A stretch of DNA of 6,351 bases from JAPUIN01 sp041580375 (lineage in GTDB: Bacteria; Acidobacteriota; Polarisedimenticolia; Gp22-AA2). The translations under genes were made by a program, and so were the position numbers. The stretch spans positions 1 to 6,351 of the forward strand of contig JBFGDZ010000182.1 in assembly GCA_041580375.1 (NCBI GenBank), given 5' to 3'. The stretch's first letter is position 1. Every line of letters starts with the position of its first letter. Shown here one piece after another: positions 1-5,826 of this stretch. The notes below the pieces were generated by a model, which did no database searches, was not told the origin of the DNA, and saw only the letters and a list, made by a program, of their open reading frames with translations.

Positions 1-1373
1 CCCGCGGCCGCCGCCTCGCGCGGGGCGTGCTGGAGAGAGCGCATGCGCCGGGCCAGACGCTCGCGGGCCGCCTCTCCGGAGGGCAGCGTGGACGTCTGCC
101 GGTTGCGACCCAGCTGGATGCGGTGCTCGACGTCGCGCAGAAAGGTGTACGCCTCTCCGAGCGTCGCGCACTCCGCGTAGCCGAGAAAACCCTTCTCCGC
201 CAGCCTGTGCAGGGCCAGGAGTGTGTTTCCCTGGCGCAACCACGGGTCGCGGCTCCCATGCTGCAGCTGGAGAGCCTGGACGGCGAATTCCAGCTCACGG
301 ATGCCCCCCCGGCCCAGCTTGATGTCGGTATCCGTGCGTCCTTCCGCGCTCAGCCTCCCGTCGATGCGGTCCTTCATGGCGCCGATCTCGAGCGCGACGT
401 AGGGATCGGCCTCGCGCCCGTAGATGAGCGACTCGACCGTGTTCACGAATCGCCGCCCCAGATCGAGGTCACCCGCCACGGGCCTGGCCTTCATCATCGC
501 CTGCAGCTCCCAGGCCTCCGCCCAGTTGCGGTAGTAGGCCTCCGCGGCGCCCACGGTCATCACGAGATCGCCGTCGCGCCCGCCCGGTCGCAGATCCAGA
601 TCGACCCGGAAGACCTGTCCCTCCGGCCCGCTCCCCGCGATCAGCCGGGTCACCTCCGTGGCGAGGCGCGTGAAGTGGTCCCGGTTGCGGATCGATCCCT
701 CGCCGCTCTCGCCGGTGCCTGTCGTCTCCCCGTCGCGCGCGTACAGGTAGATCAGATCGATGTCGCTGCTGTAGTTGAGCTCCTCACCTCCCAGCTTGCC
801 GAGTGCGATGATCGTGAACCCCGCGTCCTGAACGTGTCCCTGGTCGTCCCGGCTCGTCGGGCGGCCGTGGCGCGCCTCCAGCTGGACTCGTGCCATGCGC
901 ACCGCCCGGTCCAGAAGAACGTCGGCGAGGAGGGAGAGGGCCCGCATGATCGCGGGCAGATCGGCGGATCCGAGGGCATCCGCGAGGGCGATGCGCAGGT
1001 ACTCCCGCTGCTTGAACCGCCGCAGGACGGACGAGTCGTCGTCGCCGGCGTGGAGAAGCTGGAAGCGCGAGAGATCCTCGTCCAGGTCCTCCCGCGTGCG
1101 CGATCCGCGCGCCGGGCCGCCCGAGGGGAGAACGTCCAGGAAGTCCGGGTTTCGAACGAGCAGGCCGCCGAGGTAAGGGCTGAATCCCGCCAGCGTGAAA
1201 AAATCGTGCAGCTGCGCGGGCACGGGAGGGCTCCCGTGCCGCGCGACGAAATTCTGAAGGATCTGGATCGCGCCGGCCGGATCCGGGAGCCGCCCCACGT
1301 GCTCGCCGTGGCGCACGGCGTCGTCGGCCGGGAGCAGAGCGGACAGTGCCGCCCGGATGTCCTGCTCGTTCAC
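1..1373 (-). CDS. glnE: Glutamine synthetase adenylyltransferase/deadenylylase GlnE (partial, N-terminal part)
   Basis: GlnE attaches AMP to a tyrosine of glutamine synthetase (inactivating it) and removes it again, under control of PII and glutamine. This reading was translated directly from the minus strand; 457 codons are visible and the frame is open at the left edge. Residues 1-185 are helical leader sequence with the family-like stretch GFSPYLGGLLVRNPDFLD near 63-80. The nucleotidyltransferase motif GKLGGEELNYSSDID lies at 192-206 (D204 and D206 are the metal-binding pair), followed by VDLDLRP at 257-263. The helical region with IKLGRGGIRELEF lies at 351-363. By family knowledge this is the N-terminal, deadenylylating half; the adenylylating half lies outside the window. 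The GTG start is the only ATG or GTG in frame after the glnA stop, and it has a strong purine-rich ribosome site 7 nt upstream. It lies 72 bp downstream of glnA, its target. Confidence 0.96.
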   Translation of the reverse strand, partial: MNEQDIRAALSALLPADDAVRHGEHVGRLPDPAGAIQILQNFVARHGSPPVPAQLHDFFTLAGFSPYLGGLLVRNPDFLDVLPSGGPARGSRTREDLDEDLSRFQLLHAGDDDSSVLRRFKQREYLRIALADALGSADLPAIMRALSLLADVLLDRAVRMARVQLEARHGRPTSRDDQGHVQDAGFTIIALGKLGGEELNYSSDIDLIYLYARDGETTGTGESGEGSIRNRDHFTRLATEVTRLIAGSGPEGQVFRVDLDLRPGGRDGDLVMTVGAAEAYYRNWAEAWELQAMMKARPVAGDLDLGRRFVNTVESLIYGREADPYVALEIGAMKDRIDGRLSAEGRTDTDIKLGRGGIRELEFAVQALQLQHGSRDPWLRQGNTLLALHRLAEKGFLGYAECATLGEAYTFLRDVEHRIQLGRNRQTSTLPSGEAARERLARRMRSLQHAPREAAAA

Positions 1374-1380
1374 CCGGCCT

Positions 1381-1390
1381 CTCCCTCCCT
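1381..1390 (-). promoter_or_regulatory. Ribosome binding site of glnE
   Basis: On the minus strand this reads AGGGAGGGAG, ending 7 nt before the GTG at 1373. It decides the glnE start, because no other ATG or GTG codon exists in this frame between the glnA stop and this point. Confidence 0.75.
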
Positions 1391-1412
1391 GCGCCGGGCC
1401 CGGGGCCGGCGC
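1391..1412 (-). other. GC-only hairpin in the glnA-glnE gap
   Basis: A perfect 7-bp inverted repeat GCGCCGG / CCGGCGC flanks an 8-nt loop and ends directly upstream of the glnE ribosome site. An alternative 8-bp pairing, CGCCGGGC (1392-1399) with GCCCGGCG (1433-1440), spans most of the gap. There is no T-tract, so it does not look like an intrinsic terminator. It could stabilise the 3' end of the glnA message or reduce glnE expression relative to glnA. In DNA this GC-rich some pairing is expected by chance, so function is inference. Confidence 0.4.
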
Positions 1413-1445
1413 ACCGGGAGCCTGCCGGCGGCGCCCGGCGCTCCC

Positions 1446-2861
1446 TCAGATATCGAAATACAGGGCGAACTCGAAGGGATGCGGGCGCAGGCGGATCGGG
1501 TTGACCTCCCGCTCACGCTTGTACTCCAGCCACAGACGGATATTGTCTTCCGTGAAGACATCCCCCTTGAGCAGGAATTCGTGATCCTGCTCCAGAAAGT
1601 CGAGAGCGTCCTCGAGCGACGCCGGGAGTGACGGGATGTTCTTCAATTCCTGGGGGCCGAGCCCGTAGATGTCCTTGTCGAGAGGCTTGCCCGGATCGAT
1701 CTTGTTCTCGATACCGTCGAGCCCGGCCATCAGCATCGCCGCGAACGCGACGTACGGGTTGCAGGACGGATCGGGGGGCCGGTACTCGAGCCGGGTCGCG
1801 GCCGGCGGGTTGGCGACGATCGGGATGCGAATCGCTGCCGAGCGGTTCCGGCGCGAGTACGCCAGGTTCACCGGTGCCTCGAAGCCCGGGGTCAGCCTCT
1901 TGTAGGAGTTCGTCGTCGGGGCGATGAGAGCGGAGAGCGCCGGAGAGTGCTTCAGGAGCCCTCCGATATAGTGGAAGGCCGTCTCTGACAGACCGCCGTA
2001 ACCCTCCCCCGCGAAGAGGTTGTCCTTCCCCTTCCACAGGCTCTGGTGGCAGTGCATGCCGGTTCCATTGTCCCCGAACAGCGGCTTGGGCATGAAGGTG
2101 ACGGTATGGCCATGCTTGAACGCCGTGTTCTTGACGATGTACTTGTAGATGACGACGTTGTCGGCCGCCCGGGTCAGCCTGGCGTACCGCACGTCGATCT
2201 CCTGTTGACCGCCGCTCGCGACCTCGTGATGGTGCGCCTCGACCGGAACCCCGCACCGCTCGAGCGTGACGACCATCTCGGATCGCAGATCCTGGAAGTG
2301 ATCGGCCGGCGGGACGGGGAAGTACCCCTCCTTGTGACGCGGCTTGTAGCCGAGATTGGGTTTCTCCTCCTTGCCGGAGTTCCAGCGTCCCTCGACCGAG
2401 TCGACGTAATAGTAGGCCGAGTTGGCCGTCTGATCGAAGCGGACGTCGTCGAACACGAAGAACTCCGCCTCGGCGCCGAAGTAGGCCGTGTCGGCGATCT
2501 TCGTAAACTGGAGATAGTTTTCGGCGCGCTGGGCGATGCCGCGCGGGTCACGACCGTACGGCTGTTTGGTCACCGGCTCCACGACGTTGCAGATCAGGTT
2601 GAGGGTCGGGATGGCCGTGAAGGGGTCGATGAACGCCGCGTCGGGATCCGGGATCACCGTCATGTCGCTCTCGTTGATCGCCTGGAAGCCGCGGATGCTG
2701 GAGCCGTCGAAATTGAAACCCTGATCGAAGGACTCCTCCGTCAGCTGGTGAACGGGAACGGAGAAGTGCTGCCAGAGCCCGGGAAGGTCCATGAATCTGA
2801 GATCCACGATCCTGACATCGTTCTCCTTGGCCAACTTCAACACGTCCGCCGGCTTCTTCAT
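1446..2861 (-). CDS. glnA: Type I glutamine synthetase, adenylylation-regulated
   Basis: This cytoplasmic dodecameric enzyme makes glutamine from glutamate, ammonia and ATP. The 471 residues match the usual bacterial GS-I length and collinear motifs run end to end: FDGSS at 51-55, metal-ligand region EAEFF at 131-135, EAHHHEVASGGQQEID at 208-223, the ATP-binding signature KPLFGDNGTGMHCHQS at 259-274, the active-site flap PGFEAPVNLAYS at 325-336, NRSAAIRIP at 339-347, and LEYRPPDP at 358-365. KDIYGLGPQE at 396-405 corresponds to the adenylylation loop, so Y399 is the expected AMP acceptor (Y397 in enterobacterial numbering). The ATG at 2861 has a GAGGAG ribosome site 11 nt upstream and matches the family N-terminus. 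It is transcribed from a strong sigma-70-type promoter in the divergent gap, and glnE follows on the same strand. No truncation or missing catalytic residue was noticed. Confidence 0.99.
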   Translation of the reverse strand: MKKPADVLKLAKENDVRIVDLRFMDLPGLWQHFSVPVHQLTEESFDQGFNFDGSSIRGFQAINESDMTVIPDPDAAFIDPFTAIPTLNLICNVVEPVTKQPYGRDPRGIAQRAENYLQFTKIADTAYFGAEAEFFVFDDVRFDQTANSAYYYVDSVEGRWNSGKEEKPNLGYKPRHKEGYFPVPPADHFQDLRSEMVVTLERCGVPVEAHHHEVASGGQQEIDVRYARLTRAADNVVIYKYIVKNTAFKHGHTVTFMPKPLFGDNGTGMHCHQSLWKGKDNLFAGEGYGGLSETAFHYIGGLLKHSPALSALIAPTTNSYKRLTPGFEAPVNLAYSRRNRSAAIRIPIVANPPAATRLEYRPPDPSCNPYVAFAAMLMAGLDGIENKIDPGKPLDKDIYGLGPQELKNIPSLPASLEDALDFLEQDHEFLLKGDVFTEDNIRLWLEYKREREVNPIRLRPHPFEFALYFDI

Positions 2862-2872
2862 GTGGTGATCGG

Positions 2873-2878
2873 CTCCTC
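2873..2878 (-). promoter_or_regulatory. Ribosome binding site of glnA
   Basis: On the minus strand this reads GAGGAG, 11 nt upstream of the ATG at 2861. The spacing is slightly long but acceptable, and it supports the annotated start. Confidence 0.7.
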
Positions 2879-2914
2879 AAGTAGGGAAAAAGTTGAGCGA
2901 TGAAGTGGGGGCGG

Positions 2915-2942
2915 ATTATAGCACGAGGCCGGTGAGGGTCAA
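2915..2942 (-). promoter_or_regulatory. Sigma-70-type glnA promoter with extended -10
   Basis: On the minus strand, TTGACC (2942-2937) is followed by 16 bp and a perfect TATAAT (2920-2915) preceded by TGC, which makes an extended -10. The predicted transcript start is near 2908, giving a leader of about 45 nt before the glnA ATG. Such an AT hexamer stands out in this GC-rich sequence and lies in the only divergent intergenic region. No sigma-54 (GG-N10-GC type) element was recognised in the gap, so basal housekeeping transcription with post-translational control by GlnE is the simplest reading. Confidence 0.8.
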
Positions 2943-2969
2943 TGGCCGCGAGGCGCGAGACTCCGCTCC

Positions 2970-2996
2970 TTGTCCCCTTCCCCCCGGTGATGTAGT
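2970..2996 (+). promoter_or_regulatory. Candidate promoter of the AMMECR1-domain gene (possibly leaderless)
   Basis: TTGTCC at 2970-2975, a 15-bp spacer and TGTAGT at 2991-2996 preceded by TGA form a weak extended -10 promoter. Transcription would begin around 3003-3005, at or next to the GTG start, which has no convincing Shine-Dalgarno sequence. A leaderless message would explain that absence. The match is partial (4 of 6 in each hexamer) and the spacer is short. Confidence 0.28.
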
Positions 2997-3004
2997 CTCG
3001 CCCC

Positions 3005-3775
3005 GTGCGCCGCATCCTCAGCGTCTCGCTGGCCGCCTTGCTCCTGCCGCTCGCGCCTCCGGCGCAGCGTCCGGCGGCCGGTCAGGTCGAAGGCGGCCAC
3101 ACCGCTCCAGCGCCGGGCGAGCCGGAGGCCGCGCTGACGGCCGCGGAGCGCGACACGCTCCTTCGGCTCGCCTGGAAGACGCTCGAGGGGCACCTCACCG
3201 GTCATCCGATCCGGAACGACGATCTCGCGGTCTTCCCCTTCACCCCCCGGCTTCTCGAGCCCCGCGGGTGCTTCGTCACTCTCGAGGTCGACGATCGGGT
3301 GCACGGGCGCCAGGGCGATCTGGCCTCCGACCGGCCGCTGTACCAGCAGGTGATGATCCACGTTCGGCGCGCGGCGACCCGCGACCCGCGGTTCGCCCCG
3401 CTGAGCCTCCATGATCTCGACCGGATCACGCTCCGGATCGACGTCATCACGGGGCTGCGCGAGATGGCCGGGCCGGAGGGGATCGATCCGGGTCGCCACG
3501 GCGTCTACCTGGAGAAATGGGGGCGGAGCGCGATCCTGCTTCCGATCAGTCTCGCCGGACGCGGATGGGATGCCGGGAGGACGCTCGAGGAGCTCGCCCG
3601 GCTGGCGGGGTTGCCGAAGAAGGCCTGGACGGAGGGAGCGCGGTTCGGCGTCTTCGGGACCGACTCCTTCGGTGGGACGAGACCGGTTCCCTGGTCGCCG
3701 GACGTCTGGTCGGGCGCGCCTGCGGAGAAACCGGGCGCGCGTGGCGACGTCCGGACGCGGCGGCCCCGGGGGTGA
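3005..3775 (+). CDS. Exported AMMECR1-domain protein with altered LRGCIG motif
   Basis: AMMECR1-domain proteins are widespread and their biochemical role is unsettled; in many bacteria and archaea the domain occurs with a Memo-like protein and a radical SAM protein, neither of which is seen here. Residues 1-26 look like a Sec signal peptide: positive MRR, hydrophobic LSVSLAALLLPLAPPA, then a small-residue region. A Pro/Ala-rich linker follows. The AMMECR1 domain spans about 47-224, with GCFVTLEVDD at 88-97, RDPRF at 126-130, YLEKWGRSAILLP at 168-180 and GWDAGRTLEELARLAGLPKKAW at 187-208 (an alignable helical stretch). The signature normally reading LRGCIG is VHGRQG at 99-104, so its cysteine is arginine. 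The tail from 225 is Arg/Pro/Gly-rich and probably disordered. The GTG start follows an in-frame TAG at 2993-2995, so no longer form exists. The gene is divergent from glnA and convergent with the next gene. Confidence 0.88.
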   Translation: MRRILSVSLAALLLPLAPPAQRPAAGQVEGGHTAPAPGEPEAALTAAERDTLLRLAWKTLEGHLTGHPIRNDDLAVFPFTPRLLEPRGCFVTLEVDDRVHGRQGDLASDRPLYQQVMIHVRRAATRDPRFAPLSLHDLDRITLRIDVITGLREMAGPEGIDPGRHGVYLEKWGRSAILLPISLAGRGWDAGRTLEELARLAGLPKKAWTEGARFGVFGTDSFGGTRPVPWSPDVWSGAPAEKPGARGDVRTRRPRG

Positions 3776-3798
3776 GGCCCGCCCGGCCCGGGAAACCG

Positions 3799-3814
3799 CG
3801 CCGCGTCAGCGGCG
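3799..3814. terminator. Possible bidirectional stem-loop between convergent genes
   Basis: CGCCGC and GCGGCG form a perfect 6-bp stem with a GTCA loop. It sits 23 bp after the plus-strand stop at 3775, and its loop contains the TGA stop (3806-3808) of the minus-strand gene. No T-run follows on the plus strand and only a short TTT lies on the minus strand, so it is at best a weak intrinsic terminator for the convergent pair. Confidence 0.3.
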
Positions 3815-4939
3815 ATCGCGGGACAGCGGGACGATGGACGACTTGAACGTGTCGAGGAGGGCCTCGACCTGCGCGGCGAGCTCGGCCTCCTTCTCGGGTT
3901 TCGGGGCGGCGCTCGCCTCGGCGCCGAGCCCGCGGCCGTGCCCCAGCCCGAGGACGTAGTATTCCACGTCCTCGCGCTTACCGAAGAAGACCCGCGCGCT
4001 CAGCACCCCCTCCCCGAGCCGGTTGCGGATGGTGTCTTTCCAGCGGCCCTGGACGTGCCACGCGTCCTTGTATTTCTTCCATTTGCCCTGCGTGACCTCG
4101 AGGCCCTCATCCATGATCTCGAACTCGCCGCACCATTTGAGGTACCGCCCGACGCGATCCAGCACGGCCTCGCGGGTCGAGATCTTGTTCTTCTCGTCGA
4201 CCGCCTTGTACACGACGAGGACCTGCACGTTGTCCCCGGGGGGCCCGGAGCGCAGTCGGAAGTGACCGTTGTACTGATCCTGGCCCGGGAAGGTCCCGAT
4301 GATCCCGGTCGGGAAGCGTCCCTGCGCGCTCGCGGCGATGGGCGCGAACTCCCATTCCGTACGGTTCGGGATCGCCTTCAGGAAATCGAAGGTGATCTTG
4401 TTGTACTTCGACAGGAACCGCTGCAGGCCTCCGACGACGTTGGAATAGATGAACAGATTGTAGGTATTGTCGGAGAGTTTTTCGGTGATCCGCGACCCCT
4501 CGCCGTCGGTGTAGGTGATCACCGTACCGGGGAACGTGATCTCGTCCAGGCGCCTCGCCAGATCCAGCTCGTTGAAGATGACGACATACTGGCCGTTCTT
4601 GTAGGCCTCCATGTTGGCGTAGAACACGTTTTCCTTGACCGTCCGGTCGGATGACTGCTCCCCCGTCTCCGCGGTCCCGATCTCGCGCTGGTAGGTCTCC
4701 TTGACGCGAACCCCCTCGGGGTATTTCTGCTCGAACGACACGTCGCTGAACGTCTTGCCGCTGATGTTGTAGAGCACCATGCTGGTGACCAGCGAGAACT
4801 TCTCCGAAGCGAGATCGAATTTTGCGCTGTATGAAGGATACGCGTTGAACTTGGGCGCGGCCGCGGAGGCGTCCGCGACGGCGAGCGATCCGATCAGGAG
4901 CAGGGCTCCGGCTGCTGCAGATAAGCGAGTGCGTGTCAT
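3806..4939 (-). CDS. Exported protein of unknown function
   Basis: I do not recognise the family. The 377-residue product begins with a clear Sec signal peptide: MTRTRL, hydrophobic core to about residue 20, and likely cleavage around ADASA-A at 25-27. There is no lipobox cysteine, so a soluble periplasmic or secreted protein is expected. Residues 35-170 alternate hydrophobic and polar positions as in beta-sandwich domains (for example KFSLVTSMVLYNISG at 47-61). A second block, 225-330, is rich in aromatics and basic residues, with the only cysteine at 270 in WCGEFE and tryptophans at 287, 294 and 300. A charged, alanine-rich helix at 341-366 precedes the C-terminus. The ATG at 4939 has an AGGAGG ribosome site 10 nt upstream. 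The gene lies 40 bp downstream of the CPBP gene and has its own candidate -10 element. A structural envelope role is possible but unproved. Confidence 0.87.
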   Translation of the reverse strand: MTRTRLSAAAGALLLIGSLAVADASAAAPKFNAYPSYSAKFDLASEKFSLVTSMVLYNISGKTFSDVSFEQKYPEGVRVKETYQREIGTAETGEQSSDRTVKENVFYANMEAYKNGQYVVIFNELDLARRLDEITFPGTVITYTDGEGSRITEKLSDNTYNLFIYSNVVGGLQRFLSKYNKITFDFLKAIPNRTEWEFAPIAASAQGRFPTGIIGTFPGQDQYNGHFRLRSGPPGDNVQVLVVYKAVDEKNKISTREAVLDRVGRYLKWCGEFEIMDEGLEVTQGKWKKYKDAWHVQGRWKDTIRNRLGEGVLSARVFFGKREDVEYYVLGLGHGRGLGAEASAAPKPEKEAELAAQVEALLDTFKSSIVPLSRDRR

Positions 4940-4949
4940 GCCGCCACGA

Positions 4950-4956
4950 CCTCCTC
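4950..4956 (-). promoter_or_regulatory. Ribosome binding site of the exported-protein gene
   Basis: On the minus strand this reads GAGGAGG, a near-consensus Shine-Dalgarno sequence 10 nt before the ATG at 4939. It supports this start and suggests efficient translation independent of the upstream gene. Confidence 0.75.
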
Positions 4957-4978
4957 GAAGAATGGGCCCGAACGCGGA

Positions 4979-4987
4979 ATTATATCA
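4979..4987 (-). promoter_or_regulatory. Extended -10 promoter element overlapping the CPBP stop codon
   Basis: On the minus strand this reads TGATATAAT, a perfect TATAAT with the TGN extension; the TAA stop of the CPBP gene lies inside it. At a 17-bp spacing the -35 position reads CGGAAA, which is poor, but extended -10 promoters tolerate that. The transcript would start near 4972, with a leader of about 33 nt carrying the GAGGAGG site. This is an inferred internal promoter for the exported-protein gene. Confidence 0.5.
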
Positions 4988-5813
4988 CGCCGGTCCGGAC
5001 CTTTCCGGCGCGCCGTCTCCGGAGGATGAAGAAGGAGGCGGCCACGAGCGCTGCGGCCGCCGCGAGTGTCGCGGCGGAATGCGCGACCCGCGGCAGCCCG
5101 GTCGCCGGCTCCGTGAGAGTGATGGCCAGGAGGTTGTTGGCCGCGTGGGCCAGGATGGGCAGGATCAGGCTGCCGCCGCGGTGCGCGAGGAAGCCCAGCC
5201 ACACGCCGAGGATGAGCGTGGCGACGAATCGCCACGGATCGAGGTGAAAGGCGGCGAAGATGAAAGCGCTGGCGATGATCCCTTTCGGCGCGCTCGCCAT
5301 CAGGCGGATGAGGCCGCTCTGCAGGTAGCCCCGGAAGAGAATCTCCTCGCACACCGGGACGATCCCCGCCGCCAGCACCAGGATGAGGCCCAGTTCCAGT
5401 CCGTCGCGATAGCGGAGGAAGTTATCCAGCAGGTCGCGCAGGAAGCGAGGCTGCGGGAAGACGCTCTCCTGCCACATCATCGCGGCCGTGAGGACATGGT
5501 TCAGGCCGATGGCGCCCGTCAGGGCCGCCAGGAGCCATCGGGTGCGGACCGGCGCGAGGGGGATGACGGCCCTGCGGTCGAGGTAGAACCAGTGCACTGC
5601 GAGCAGCGCCGGACCGGCGATGAACAGGACCTGGCTGGCGAGGAGCCCCCAGCGGAAGCTCAGGTACTGGAGAACCGAGCCCGCGAAGAGGTTGAGAAAG
5701 AAGGCGAGCCCGGCGATCAGCGCCATCTCGCGCTGCTCGGGCGCCGTGCGCCGCGCTGGCACGGGTCCGGTGCCGACCGAGGGCTCGGGCGGCTGCGGGT
5801 CGACGGAACGCAT
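4980..5813 (-). CDS. CPBP-family intramembrane glutamic endopeptidase homologue
   Basis: This is a multi-pass membrane protein of the CPBP (CaaX protease/bacteriocin-processing, Rce1-like, ABI) family, whose members cleave substrates within the membrane; bacterial substrates are mostly unknown. All three signature motifs are present: EEILFR at 156-161 (glutamates 156 and 157, Arg161), FAAFH at 186-190 and HAANN at 223-227. Hydrophobic segments lie near 29-51, 57-77, 92-112, 138-155, 176-190, 195-210, 213-232 and 247-264, so about eight membrane spans are likely. A Pro-rich, probably cytoplasmic N-terminal tail of about 28 residues precedes the first span, and the end is basic (RRRR at 265-268), consistent with a cytoplasmic C-terminus. 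The ATG is 13 nt after the stop of the upstream gene with only a weak ribosome site, which suggests translational coupling. Catalytic residues look intact; substrate, and any bacteriocin-immunity or processing role, cannot be told from here. Confidence 0.94.
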   Translation of the reverse strand: MRSVDPQPPEPSVGTGPVPARRTAPEQREMALIAGLAFFLNLFAGSVLQYLSFRWGLLASQVLFIAGPALLAVHWFYLDRRAVIPLAPVRTRWLLAALTGAIGLNHVLTAAMMWQESVFPQPRFLRDLLDNFLRYRDGLELGLILVLAAGIVPVCEEILFRGYLQSGLIRLMASAPKGIIASAFIFAAFHLDPWRFVATLILGVWLGFLAHRGGSLILPILAHAANNLLAITLTEPATGLPRVAHSAATLAAAAALVAASFFILRRRRAGKVRTGVI

Positions 5814-5826
5814 CGCCGCCCCGGCC

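Noticed and set aside
27..1631. Plus-strand open frame of 534 codons across the left end
   Set aside because: It lies antisense to glnE and the end of glnA, both firmly identified by motifs. Its product is Arg/Val/Pro-rich with no recognisable domain, as expected for a shadow frame in GC-rich DNA.
2046..2903. Plus-strand open frame of 285 codons opposite glnA
   Set aside because: It is fully antisense to conserved glnA coding sequence, with the rhythm of a shadow frame (repeated Val/Asp/Arg/Leu) and no motif.
2862..3004. Sigma-54/NtrC-type promoter or glutamine riboswitch upstream of glnA
   Set aside because: Looked for because glnA is often nitrogen-regulated. No GG-N10-GC pair with flanking consensus was recognised, and the roughly 45-nt leader is too short for a convincing riboswitch.
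2939..3499. Minus-strand open frame of 186 codons opposite the AMMECR1-domain gene
   Set aside because: The plus strand here encodes a recognisable AMMECR1 domain and signal peptide; the minus frame has no motif.
3938..4654. Plus-strand open frame of 238 codons opposite the exported-protein gene
   Set aside because: The minus-strand frame has a signal peptide, a consensus ribosome site and normal amino-acid composition. The plus frame has none of these.
4980..5813. Bacteriocin self-immunity or phage-abortive system based on the CPBP gene
   Set aside because: The ABI name of the family invites this, but no bacteriocin precursor, transporter or toxin-like gene is nearby, so a specific role cannot be supported.
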